From Pochonia chlamydosporia 170 (Eukaryota; Ascomycota; Sordariomycetes; Hypocreales; Clavicipitaceae), in NCBI RefSeq assembly GCF_001653235.2, contig NC_035791.1, positions 5,208,001-5,272,000 on the forward strand: a DNA stretch of 64,000 nt, read 5' to 3'. Each line of letters opens with the position of its first letter. Positions within the stretch are counted from its first letter, which is position 1. A program made the translations under genes and the position numbers. This document shows, one piece after another, positions 1 through 10,237 of the stretch. The notes below the pieces were generated by a model that saw only the letters and a list, made by a program, of their open reading frames with translations, searched no databases and was not told the origin of the DNA.

Positions 1-790
1 CGCTGAGAATTGCATTTGGATCCCTTTCATCCCTTCAATGACGTCTATTTCTTGCATCGCTCGGACTGGTGCACTCCACCCCTGTTGACCTCCAAACACG
101 GCCAAGGTGAGATGAGACTGAGACCTCCGGGACAGCGCCTCGTCATCGCGTGAGCCTCAGACACAAAGTACCTTGTACCTTTGACTTTACATCCAGAGTT
201 ACACCTTGTCCATCACCATGCCAGACCATACCACCATTCCACCCAGTCCGGCAAGCCCTAAGCCCACACCCAAGTCTCATGAATCGCTTTAGATCTAGCT
301 CATTGGCTCAAGTGTCATCTTTTCCCGTTGCCAGCTGTGAGCTCAAGCTATCCTAGGGCCCCAAGGCTTGGACCCCTCCTTGATCGTCAACTGGTCCGTC
401 TGCTTTGTGTCTCTTCCCCGCGTTTTGTGCTCACATCCCACCTTAGCAACGTCTGGACTGGTCTGGTACCAGACACTACCGTGTGTGAGCATATATACTT
501 CGCGTCTTCCTCACCTCGCCTCTCCTTTCCCCTCCCCTCCTTTTCTTCTCTCTTCTTCCATCTACCACGTATCGTGTCCAATTGCCCATTGTTCCTCACA
601 GGCCTCATAAAGAGACCGTAACTGACCAATTCCGTCGTCTGGTCACTTCCAATACCAACTCCATCGAAACAGCTTGAATACACCACTTCAAGCAAAAACA
701 TCACGCAGAGTCACCGCCCATTCCGTGACTCACTGACAACACCAACCCCAACACCCTCCAATTAACTCACATCCCCTCAATACCGGCAAG
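1..790. other. Upstream region of the DJ-1-like gene, no gene supported
   Basis: No convincing coding region. A TATATA element lies at 492-497, followed by a strongly pyrimidine-rich tract at about 505-560, a common arrangement in fungal core promoters. Both sit about 230-300 nt before the ATG at 791, so the gene probably has a long 5' leader. The open frames in this stretch are low-complexity Ser/Pro/Leu shadows of the CT-rich DNA. Confidence 0.5.
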
Positions 791-1804
791 ATGGCTGCAC
801 ACAAGACGTCCGCGGTGGCGGACGAGCCCATTGATGTCCTCTTTGCCCTGCACCCCAAGTTCGATCTCCTCGACTTTGCCGGGCCAATGGAGGTTTTCAC
901 CTCGGCTCAGCACGACCCCAAGGACGAATGTAAGTGGCCTCTACAAAATGCATCTGGATGTATAAATGAACGACCTCGCGGCTAACGCCCGGCAGCCTCC
1001 AAAGCTTTCGAAGTGACTCTTGCTGGCGCTGAGCCCAAGGTCCTCTCCTCCCAGGGAGCCATCATTGGCTCTCAAATCTCCTTCAAGGAAGCACACGAAC
1101 GTCTCGAGGAGTTTGATGTCCTCGTTATTCTCGGCGGCAACTCGGATGAGATTCTCGCCAAGGACGCTGAGCCACTTGGCCTCATCAACAATTTCGCCGA
1201 GCTGCAGAAGAAGGATCCTGCTCGTGAGCGCACACTCTTCTCCGTGTGCACGGGATCCCTCTTCCTCGCCCGGGAGAATATCCTTTCTGGCCTCTCTGCC
1301 ACCACCCACCCCGACTACATGACCAAGTTCGAGATTGTTTGCAGCGAAGCTGCCACCCGCAACATGACTGAGCGTACCGACGTCGTCGAAGACGCCCGAT
1401 ACGTCGTCAATAACCTCCGCTTCGATCTCGGAGATGAGGACGAAAACCCATACATCCGTCGCAAGTCTGACTCTGGGCGACGACCCTCAAATGCTCGGTA
1501 AGCTCTACCTCCAGAAAATTTGGAGAAAATCCTATTATTGTTAAGGCACATTGGCTAACAATCACACAGAAAGGGCAGCATGTCCTTCAAGGGCTCCAAC
1601 TCCCGCCGCGAATCCATTGCCCGCCGCGCAGCCATGCGCCTCGGTGGTCTCAGGGTCATCACGGCTGGGGGAGTCAGCGCTGGCATCGATGCGGCTTTGT
1701 ATCTTGTCAGCGCTTTGGTCGATGAGGAATGCGCGGTGGAGGTGGCCAGGCTCACTCAGTGGACCTGGAACAAGGGCGTTGTCGTCGACGGTCTCGACGT
1801 CTAA
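791..1804 (+). CDS. DJ-1/PfpI (class I glutamine amidotransferase-like) family protein
   Basis: Three exons, 791-929, 996-1497 and 1570-1804, give 291 residues. Introns start GTAAGT and GTAAGC and end CAG. The N-terminus carries the family core (DVLFALHPKFDLLDFAGPMEVF) with a beta-strand/loop order typical of the DJ-1/PfpI fold. The nucleophile elbow is FSVCTGS with Cys131, and the C-terminal ITAGGVSAGID motif near residue 240 is characteristic of the PfpI/AraC-type branch. Members act as glyoxalase-like hydratases, isonitrile hydratases or chaperone-like stress proteins; the substrate cannot be read from the sequence. Unusual is an insertion of about 55 residues (roughly 175-230) rich in Arg, Ser and Asp between the elbow and the GGVSAG motif, spanning the second intron. 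The start is the first ATG after the leader and opens directly into the conserved strand. No signal peptide is seen, so the protein is probably cytosolic. Confidence 0.88.
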
Positions 1805-2063
1805 ACATGCTCATGCCGGCAGGACGTGTCGGCGATTTGAATCGTGGCCGTGTTCGAATGCCATCCCGAAGGGCAGGGATTGGTAGCGGCCACGACGGTG
1901 TAGGAAGACCGCAATCAGCCTGTGTGACTTTAGTATACTTGTAACGTACTCCAATCAATTGAATGATATATGACTATGAGCTTTCCTGCTGCAGTCCACT
2001 AGATTCAACACTCCCCCCATGCACAATCTCACACCTCAACCATCTCTTCCACTCATCCACTTC

Positions 2064-2940
2064 TCAATGCTCAAAATGAGCAAGCGTAGCCTCAGCAATA
2101 CCATCAAACATCTTCTGCCTCGCCCCCACAAACTCAGCATACGACTCAGCCGTCGCACCCAGCGGCTGCCCAACATTAACATGCTCCTCCCCCTTCTCCA
2201 GCTGCCCATACGCCAGATCAACAAACTCATCCACCGGCATACCTAACTTCCGTCCCCCCTGTCCCATATAATCATGCAATTCACCTATAAAAGTCAGCAA
2301 CATCCTCTTTTCTCACGCATAAAACATACTCTGCACAACCGGCGGCGAAATCTCAATAAATTTACAATTCTTCCCCTGGTTCTGTCTCCTAAAGCAGTCG
2401 AAGAACGCTCTCAGTGCAGCTTTACTCGCACTATAGGCGGGTAACGTCGCGGCCGGCACAAGACTGAGATGCGTGCCCGTGACAACAAGGGCAGTAGGAT
2501 ACGGTTTGTCCAGCAGCACGGCTGCGAATTTCACGCACAGATTCACGATACATGTGAAGTTGGTGTTGATTTCGGCATGGAAGGCCGCGAGGTCGATTTC
2601 AGAAGGGCGGGAGAGCCGTATGGGTGATTGGACGCCTGCGTTGAGGAACACGCAGTCTATGGGGTGTTGAGTTGCCCTGGGACTTGGAGTTAGTTTGATA
2701 TGATGATGGAGGGATGCAGACGTACGTTTGGATGAAGTTGTCGAGGCCGGCGGTGTCGGTTATGTCGTACTGGATTGCGTTGGCTTTTTCGCCGTGTTTC
2801 TTGGTGAATGCGTCGAGGCGGTCTTGACGGCGGCCGACGGCGGTGACTCTGGCGCCGTGGGAGATTAGTTTGTCGGCTAGGGAGGCGCCTATGCCGGATG
2901 TTGCGCCTATGAGGAGGATGTTTTTGTAGGGGAAGGACAT
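2064..2940 (-). CDS. Short-chain dehydrogenase/reductase (SDR)
   Basis: Exons (minus) 2726-2940, 2330-2676 and 2064-2284 give 260 residues; introns are 49 and 45 nt. The Rossmann nucleotide-binding motif GATSGIGA is at residues 13-20, the LNAG motif follows in exon 2, and the catalytic YSASK (YxxxK) motif comes after the Ser-containing strand VVTGTHLSL. This is the classical SDR set for an NAD(P)H-dependent oxidoreductase, close to the fungal DltE/YdfG-like group. The C-terminal exon (ELHDYMGQGG onward) matches the usual SDR end. I prefer the start at 2940 over an in-frame ATG at 3021: the Rossmann fold begins immediately after 2940, and a TATAAAT box sits 100 nt upstream of it, which would be only 20 nt from the longer start. 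Substrate unknown; no signal peptide. Confidence 0.88.
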
Positions 2941-3039
2941 GATGTTGGTGTTGGTGTAAGTGTGGTATGGAGGTTGGTGTGGGTTGGTGGTAGATGAGTT
3001 GGGCTGTTGGGAGGATGGCAAGTGAATGGAAAGCAGTCA

Positions 3040-3046
3040 ATTTATA
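3040..3046 (-). promoter_or_regulatory. TATA box of the SDR gene
   Basis: TATAAAT on the minus strand, about 100 nt upstream of the ATG at 2940. The spacing matches several other genes in this window and supports the shorter start. Confidence 0.4.
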
Positions 3047-3773
3047 TTCATTTTGGAAGATAAATCACGGACATAAGTAAATATTCTTGCTAAAGCTTAT
3101 GAAGCCCGTTCCGGACGTGATCGGTGGTTGAGTGAAGGCGGATGTGACGGACTCACGGCTGAGGCCGAATTGTGGACTCCGGAAGGCTAGCCTCTTTGGG
3201 TAATTGTTCGTTGTGGCGCCGATATACATCTGCAAAGATTGATGACATGTTGTATGACGGAAGGAGATAAGGAATTATGTTTCGCGAGAAATTAGTACCG
3301 TGGTGAGCTTAACTCCGGAGAGTGATTGACGTTGTTATTGGAGTCTATGATTTCTGCCTTTGCCGCATCCTCTTGGGTTCCGTTGATGGACTCACACAGC
3401 CCTCATCCCAACTCCCAACAGCTCATTTAGCTACAAGTCCCTGTTGATCTCTCCAAAGGCAACCAAGGTACTAAATAACTTCAAAGCCTCGCTGAAGTAA
3501 TCTTGTGCTGAGCATGTGCTTGTCAAAACTTGAAGCGGTCCGTCACCACGTTGAACATAATTTACAATACAACTGACCAACTTAGGATATACTGATGTGT
3601 TCAATTAAAGAGTAAGCTACTATTAGAGAGAGAATAGAAGTGAAGTGGCACATGCTGACGCCGAAGCCTATTCTGGAGCATGTTCCCAACCAGCACCCTT
3701 GCTTCACGGCATGACCCAGGACAGACACCCGTTGGTATCAGCCCCGTGTCCAGAGTCAACAAGGTACTCTGCC
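3047..3773. other. Intergenic, nothing supported
   Basis: Between the SDR promoter and the end of the small secreted protein. Only frame shadows and short open frames are present; no motif or repeat was recognised. Confidence 0.4.
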
Positions 3774-4212
3774 TTACTTGCAGAGATAGCTGCCGACCTT
3801 TTTGTTCAACGAGCCGAAACTGCAATACAGCTCCCGATTGGCTGCCATGCTCTGAGAACTAGCGCCGCAGTTGGGACCACTATGATATTTGAATAAGTCA
3901 TCGAGACGTACCTAGTTTGCAGGGGGGAAAACTTACTCGTAGAATGTGCACCGATATCCCCTTGGCTTGTAGACGGAGGAGGCTCGGTTGTTCCAGCCAG
4001 CGGGCATACGTCCTTTCGCCATGTTAGCGCCTGGAGTGTGTGGTTTGAGAGGGCGACTTACGGCAACTGTTGAGAATAACGTTGACCTTAACAGAAGCGC
4101 CTGTACCCTGTGTCTCAGAGTAAAAGGTCATGGGGGCGGGCGCTCGCTTCTCTTCCTCGGCAAACCCGGTGGCGGCGAGGATGCTCACGATAATGGGGAG
4201 ACTGAACTTCAT
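3774..4212 (-). CDS. Small secreted cysteine-containing protein (effector-like)
   Basis: Exons (minus) 4062-4212, 3937-4012 and 3774-3879 join in frame to 110 residues. The first 18 residues (MKFSLPIIVSILAATGFA) are a clear signal peptide. A dibasic KR follows at 22-23, suggesting a short pro-segment. The mature part has five Cys, including NSC, YRC, PNC, YC and a near-terminal LC, and the segment CTFYDGPNC resembles the strand-turn motif of beta/gamma-crystallin-like small fungal proteins. Introns have GTAAGT donors at both sites. A TATAAAA box is 102-108 nt upstream of the ATG. Secreted proteins of this size are common as effectors or antimicrobial proteins, but no function can be assigned. 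The odd Cys number leaves one free Cys or an intermolecular bond, or reflects a slightly wrong exon edge. Confidence 0.75.
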
Positions 4213-4313
4213 TTTGGTATAAGCAAGTTATGTTTGTAGTTGGTTAAATAGGCAAGGTGCGTCTAAGTTTTAATGTCTAAGGAACCTGGATGCAGTTGTG
4301 GAAGGGGAGCCGT

Positions 4314-4320
4314 TTTTATA
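4314..4320 (-). promoter_or_regulatory. TATA box of the small secreted protein gene
   Basis: TATAAAA on the minus strand, about 105 nt upstream of the ATG at 4212. Confidence 0.45.
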
Positions 4321-6877
4321 GCTAGTTTCCTGGAGGGTAGACTCAGGAATCTATTCATTTTAGAGCATCTATGTTTGCTTGACGCTCAGGCAATTATACA
4401 GGGGATGCAAGTCCACGTAGTAAGTGGCTGTTTTGCCTGATTTCTATCTCTGGTGGCTATCAAATAGGCATACGTCTTTGCAAGATTATTCAAGCCCGTA
4501 TTTATGGACTTGATCTCAAAGATAGCTTGAGAAATTAACTTTATTTGCAGCCCGACGAGCCGAAGTTGTCCTCATGATGATGTTCTAGGTCGACACGTGT
4601 CGTGTGAGGCACCAATGACAAGTCAAACTTGAGCCTAGAATGCAAAGACGAAGCCGCTCGTATTCACCTTTCAAGTTACTTCTAGAGGCTTCAATGGTGG
4701 TTTTCGGTCCACTGGGAGCGGATGACCTTGAGCCTCATTCTGAGACGTGAACGGCACACCGGCACTGCTGCGTTGCTGGCAAGCCACGCATAAATGCACC
4801 AACGTGCCCCATTTACGATGCAGTGAGTTTTCTTCGTAGAATACGGATACTAGATACACGACTAGCCCATTCACCATACCATCGTGCTGTTTAAGCGGCA
4901 GAAATAACTCGGCGAGTCTAATCCTTAGCTTTGCATGTCGATATCAACCGAGTGGAGGGTCTTGCACTGTATGCTCATTATGCTTTACTCATCAAAATAG
5001 ATGCGGCCAGGGTATTTCCTATCCAGTAGAAAATGGTCGTGCTGCCGTCGATTCTCCCCCTCTGAGATGTGGCTGCCTTATCTTCAGGATTGCATTGAGG
5101 CTTGATGCGCTGTCCTGGCTTGCAAACTCTTCCACATATCTTTCCGGTGCACGTGAGTACTTGCCGTATCTGGTGTATCAAGGGCGATGTACCGAGCAGG
5201 GGCGATGAGCCGCTTACCAGAAGTGCATGTTCGGGTTGATGGAGTTTGGCATGGTATATTGCTTAAGTGCAGGAGGCTAAGATGTTCGCCCGTATCGTGC
5301 ATGCTGCGAAGAGCAAAAACAGACTATCATGAAGACTTTTAGCTTGAGAATTGTCTATATATGTATGAAAGCACCGTTTATTCAATGATCGTTAAATAGT
5401 GCTATGTTAATACTCCTATGATGCGGATCCTGCACGGGGCTGTCAGTCCATGCGGAAACCAACCCAGCTCTGCATATCACTCAACATCCTTGCGAATGGT
5501 CTGATACAAGAGAGCAGCGTAATCTCCAACTATCCATAGAATGGATGATGGAATGGTCTGTCTGTAATTATGATGAAACTATTCGTTATAAGCTTCGAAG
5601 GTGCAGCTGTGTAAACCTTATTTACATGCCTAAAGCGCCTTTGCTGTACATGCAGGCACAAAAGCGGACATCGCGAAAATTCCAGGCGTAACGGACATGA
5701 TGATGCCGCTCTACAGGTGCAGCTTTGTATACTTGAAAGCTACCGTGTGTGGCACCTACTCAAGGGCGATACAGAAATAAAGGCCATCCGATCGTTTCGC
5801 CAGGCGAAGAAATAGTTCGCCGATTCAGAGAGATGGTCTTGCATATATCCGTTGAAAGTGTTTATCGTTATTCTTCTTTCCTTCCGTACCGTGGGACTTG
5901 TGGTCTGAAGAGCCGAGACTGGCGTCTGAATGTGTTGGACTATATTTCATGCCTGCGGCTTTTCATATGCACCTTTCTTCAAATTCAATCATGCATAGAG
6001 TCCATGCCTACTTGTGTTGATATCCGGAAGTTTTGCTCCTAGCATCGCTACGGTCGTTTAGTCTGCCGCATATAAATGCAGCAGGCAGGCTATCTAGGCC
6101 ATCGCCGATAACGCCGTGAGCCATTTTGACCAAGGATGAATGCGTGGCACAACGGTAACGAACCTCTATTAATAGTGACAAATTTCAGAGTCAAACTGCT
6201 CGTCTGCTTAATCGGATAAGCCGGTTGGTGTCGATTACCCCGAGCACATTGCCTTGGAGGTGTGTAAATACCAGAATATAGTCTGTCTCACCGTGAGATT
6301 AACTCTCGCGGTTGCTGTGTGGTGAGTCTCATGTCAAAGACAATGACCACTAAGTCATTTGGCAAGCAAAAGGGATTGTTCCATCGATACAGAGACATAG
6401 TTCAAGTTATGCTGTATTGGCACCTTAACCGATGCCTCTCTGTAGGAGGTAGTGTTGATCTCCCTCCTGTTAACCGTTGCTTAAGGTTCGTCCGGGTCGG
6501 TATTTGTACAAGACCCTCTTGAATTTCAACATTTGTCACTATTTCAGTTCCGATATGAAAACTAACCACTGACGCTCCGTAATGGACACGAATCTGTGCG
6601 CCGTCGAGGTAGCGGATGCGATTTAAGAGACAAGGTCCATTCATAAGAAGGTAGTCTAAGCAAATACAGCTGTGATAGACATATCTTGGTATACTATTCT
6701 AATTCAACGATAGGCAAGACGCTTAAAACATAAACCACACCCCCAAGCGCATAAAACCAACATCACCCCAAAGATCTATCACGCCATCAACATATCCTCA
6801 CCACAAACCATTGCACTTCAAGAACAACATCAATCATAACCATACCTCATAAATATATATCCACTCATATCCCATAT
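4321..6877. other. Long intergenic region without a supported gene
   Basis: AT-richer than the flanks, with no continuous coding signal. The best candidate is a minus-strand two-exon reading (5302 to 4978) that would give a Cys-rich peptide without a signal sequence; see the rejected list. Otherwise nothing was recognised. Confidence 0.4.
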
Positions 6878-7153
6878 CTAACACCCTCCATCTCCTCCTC
6901 CTCCCCCTCCTCCACCACCACCATCACCTCCGCCGCAACCACCGCCATCGCCTCCATAACCACCGCCATGCCCACCATGGGAACCACCGCCATCACCACC
7001 ATGGAAACCACCACCGCCGGCCGCATAAGCAGGCGAATACCCAAACCCGCGTCTCAACTTCTTATATCTAGACTGTTCCATAGGGACAGGACGCGCATTG
7101 TAGTACTGCGCGTGGGGATTGAATTGTTGGGGTCGTCGCGAGGGCCAGCACAT
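6878..7153 (-). CDS. Tiny MCWPSR protein with Gly-rich tail, paralogue 1
   Basis: Single exon of 91 residues. It begins MCWPSR, contains YYNARPV at about residues 18-24 and a basic stretch (RYKKLRR), then a Gly/His/Asp-rich low-complexity tail ending in Gly-Gly-Cys. A second gene at 14959-15147 has the same start, the same YYNARPV core, a basic stretch and a Gly-Gly-Cys end, which supports both being real genes rather than chance frames. Cys at position 2 and at the C-terminus could be acylation or disulfide sites, but no standard prenylation motif is present. No signal peptide or membrane segment. The tail of this copy has expanded as tandem GGN codons. Function unknown. Confidence 0.65.
   Translation of the reverse strand: MCWPSRRPQQFNPHAQYYNARPVPMEQSRYKKLRRGFGYSPAYAAGGGGFHGGDGGGSHGGHGGGYGGDGGGCGGGDGGGGGGGGGGDGGC
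6890..7025 (-). repeat. Gly-codon low-complexity repeat
   Basis: Imperfect trinucleotide array, CCN on the plus strand and GGN on the minus strand, coding the Gly-rich tail of the adjacent small protein. It is likely length-variable by slippage. Confidence 0.6.
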
Positions 7154-7600
7154 GTTGTGCAGATGCTTGTGTGTAATTGTATAACTGGTATAAGCAAGTG
7201 TATAAATGAAAATGATGCGCTGATGCTAGAATATGATGTAGCGGCCGTGAATAAAGTTTGTTCTTATTTTGTTTTGGTTGTGCAAAAGACATGGGCAATC
7301 AACCTTATTTAATACTTTATTCGCATCGTCCTTCTCTTGGCCAAAGAGGCTGTGCAGCCATTCACAGGCAAGACGTAGCGAGGCTCGCTAGAAAACGCTC
7401 CATTCAGCTTGGTGCGTTGAGGCTGAAATTGAAATGCCTAAAATAAATTACGTTGTCAGCTGGTCAACCTTGTGCGACATCACTTATATTCCCATGAGGC
7501 GGTTTGTCTGGCTGCGCGCTGCGGAGTAGTCCTTTAACTAAATTTGTCCCGCCTCACTTTTTGGTCATATCTATCCATCATATATCCATCATATAAAGTA
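7154..7600. other. Intergenic between MCWPSR paralogue 1 and the finger-less regulator
   Basis: No gene supported. It should hold the promoter of the minus-strand small gene and the 3' end of the minus-strand regulator. Confidence 0.4.
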
Positions 7601-9028
7601 TCATACATTCATCCTGCCGAGTATCTCGCCCGGCTTATATCCCCACTCGGCCTCCAAGTCCCGCAATCGCCATAAGGCTCCCCACCCGGTTGTCCTGTCG
7701 ATTATCCGAAACAGCCTTGCAACTTGAACCTGCTCGCTTGGGTGCGTCAATAGCCGCCCCGCCAGATACAGCGGCTGGATGGCATTGATGAGGCTCGCTT
7801 TGTGGGGATTCGTCCATGATATCCCACAGACCCTTCTTGCATGCCAGATTGGTGAGCTTTGTGGAGACGGCAATTGCACTTCCGGCGGCCGAGTTTCCAG
7901 CATCAGAATACACGCCGCATGATACATCTGATTAGATGAGATTGCGGGGTAATTAGAGAACAATATCGTCGGAAAGACTTGCTCTTGGGACGGCTCTGGA
8001 GGTGGTGTTGTGGCAGTGGGCAGCATCGACCATGGCCGGGATTCCAACCAGAATTGCAAGTCTTCCCATAGTCTGGTCCACTGGTCGGTAAATGGTCTAG
8101 TATCCAGCTCGTCTGGTTCTTGGAGCTCCAAATATCGCGTCCTTCTATACATCAGGTCGCATGCCTTGGCGCACAAGTACACAGACCAATTCGCATGCAT
8201 GCCCGTGTTGTCTCGTCCACTCTGATAAAATACTCTTCGTGCAAAATCATCTGCTTCATCGTTGGTCGTCAAGCCTGCTGGCAATGGCGGTACCCATTTG
8301 TTTAACGGCAGAACTGTGCTCTCCGCGCCGCCAGATATGATTGCTCCGCAAAGCTCCATGCGAGCGTAACACCAGAACACGCCTTGCAGCAGTCCGCCTG
8401 AGAACCCGGTAATCTCGAAGAATTCGAACAACGTTGCACATCCCTCAATGTGCCGACGCCAATTGCGAGGACTGCCTGACATGAGTTCCAACACGGCGAG
8501 GATACAAGCCGTCACCAACATGTTGGGGTCTTTGGCTTGCAAGCCTGGCGCAAGTAATCTGATGGATTCTTGGTACAGCTCGAGGCTGTCATAACTCTTT
8601 TCCAACAGTGCTTTTCGTTCTATCTGGCGTGCTGAAAATGCCAGCACGGCGTAGAACAACGGAGGCGATCGTTCAGCCATGATGGGCACATGGATGCCAA
8701 AGTGCCTCTCATCGTCAAACTTGTCAAGATACGGCGCACATTCGATGATCCAGTTCTTGAAATAGTGAATAAGCTTAATTTTGGGTATATCGGGAACTCT
8801 GGAAAAGTCAAACTTGGACTGAAAGAGCGGAAGTTCCTCCGCTTGCCGTTGCTCATCAGCAGTAGGTTCGGGGGTAGCAGCCTTGCTTGGATCGTGGGAA
8901 TTTACACCCGCAAAGAGGACGCAACGAAGCTCTTCTTGGAGCTCAATGAAACGTGGGTTGGCCGAGTACTCATCCGCAGTGGATGATGATCCTGGTGACA
9001 GGAACTGTGGCTCGTGGTGGTCGGCCAT
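7601..9028 (-). CDS. Fungal-specific transcription factor domain protein lacking a Zn2Cys6 finger
   Basis: Single exon, 475 residues. From about residue 85 the segment beginning YFKNWIIECAPYLDKFDDER and continuing to the SPPLFYAVLAFSARQIER stretch matches the start of the fungal transcription-factor regulatory domain (Fungal_trans_2 type), which runs through to the C-terminus. There is no CxxC...C finger in the N-terminal 80 residues. I looked for one in the roughly 370 nt upstream on the same strand and found none, so it is either a regulator without its own DNA-binding domain or has lost the finger exon. It is divergent from an MFS transporter gene starting at 10238, sharing a 1.2-kb intergenic region, an arrangement common for a regulator and its target permease. 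That regulatory link is inferred. Confidence 0.8.
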   Translation of the reverse strand: MADHHEPQFLSPGSSSTADEYSANPRFIELQEELRCVLFAGVNSHDPSKAATPEPTADEQRQAEELPLFQSKFDFSRVPDIPKIKLIHYFKNWIIECAPYLDKFDDERHFGIHVPIMAERSPPLFYAVLAFSARQIERKALLEKSYDSLELYQESIRLLAPGLQAKDPNMLVTACILAVLELMSGSPRNWRRHIEGCATLFEFFEITGFSGGLLQGVFWCYARMELCGAIISGGAESTVLPLNKWVPPLPAGLTTNDEADDFARRVFYQSGRDNTGMHANWSVYLCAKACDLMYRRTRYLELQEPDELDTRPFTDQWTRLWEDLQFWLESRPWSMLPTATTPPPEPSQEQVFPTILFSNYPAISSNQMYHAACILMLETRPPEVQLPSPQSSPIWHARRVCGISWTNPHKASLINAIQPLYLAGRLLTHPSEQVQVARLFRIIDRTTGWGALWRLRDLEAEWGYKPGEILGRMNV

Positions 9029-10237
9029 GGTGTGCGTGGGTGTGTGGCAGCGTTATTCAGCGCTGACCAGCTCACAATTAAACGACTACCATCATCAATT
9101 AAACCGAAATGTCATGACCATGCCGGAAGAAGCGTCAGCACTATGGAGCCGGAATCGGAACTGTTGCTGAAGCTGGACCTGGATCTGGTGGTGAAGGCAT
9201 GTGAGAGAGCATTAAGGTGCTGTTGGTCGCCCGCCCATGGGGAATGAAATGAAATGAAGTGTCATTTGATGTTTGTCTCACTCATTCGACCTGACCATGT
9301 CGGCTCCACACCGTCACTCGGATGCAGGCGCTAGTCGGAGGGTCCTGCCCAAGTTGTTTCGTCGCTAGTCTCAATGTTCCAGATTGCCCCACCCGCCTCG
9401 TGGAAGTCGAACGGTTGAAGAAGCCACGACCAGGCGTGGTGAGCATTGAATTGCCGCGCAAAGAATTTCAATTGTCGGGTCTGGTCTGGTCTAATTCATC
9501 TGGGGCAAGCGCGGTACTGAGGATTTGGGCTGCGGAAAGCGCCGTGTAGAAATATATCTGTGCCGAGTCTGAAGTGCATGTATTCAATCTTCAATATCAT
9601 TTCGCTAAAATGTCAACTTCATTATTATTAGCCTTTCCTGCGCACTGCTCGACGCCACCTCTCTACGCGACAACAAATCTTCGCTACCGTCACCAAACTC
9701 TGGTACGATCACCGTCGTGCATCACCATTGTGCCGACTGCCGCATTATACCACTAATGAGCCAAGACTTGACAGATTTGTGCAGGTCAGCCGTAATATCA
9801 AAACCTGCTCGAACCCAGCACAACCTCCCATAATAAAACTTCAGAATCCTGCTTGCCAGACGGCGCCCAAAACGGCAACTTATCCCTCCGGGTTGGTGCA
9901 GCCGTGGGCCAATTGCCGCGGCCACCGATGACCCACCTCCCTTGGCATAGCTTCCCTAAATGGGGGTCGTAGCCTACGCACCTCGTCGAACGAGCTTAGC
10001 CCGCCTTTGTTTTTCTACCGACAAGACTCGTTGACTCGTCGAAAAGTAAAAAGGTACAGTACCATCACGGACTGATGTGACCCATGGGGTGACTGACTCA
10101 AAGATGGGGATACGGGGTCGAGTTTCCGGGGCACAAAGGCAAAATTTCTGTAATATATAAGGTCGGCAAGCTTCCTCAATTGGGGAATGAGAAGAGGTGA
10201 TCAACCAGTTTTTGCAACTTGAGTTGAATCTGCAAAC
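9029..10237. other. Divergent intergenic region (regulator / MFS transporter)
   Basis: Likely shared promoter region. It contains a CTGGTCTGGTC-type repeat at 9477-9493 that recurs in other intergenic regions of the window, and a TATATAA at 10154-10160 for the transporter. No gene supported. Confidence 0.45.
10154..10160 (+). promoter_or_regulatory. TATA box of the MFS transporter gene
   Basis: TATATAA, about 80 nt before the ATG at 10238. Confidence 0.45.

Noticed and set aside
150..704. Several overlapping open frames in the first 700 bases
   Set aside because: They are translations of a CT-rich promoter tract, with no conserved residues and no initiation or splicing evidence.
4978..5302. 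Minus-strand two-exon reading giving a Cys-rich peptide (TCTGKICGRVCKPGQRIKPQC)
   Set aside because: There is a TATATA about 55 nt upstream and a plausible donor, but no signal peptide, a weak acceptor, and no family I recognise. Not enough to call a gene.
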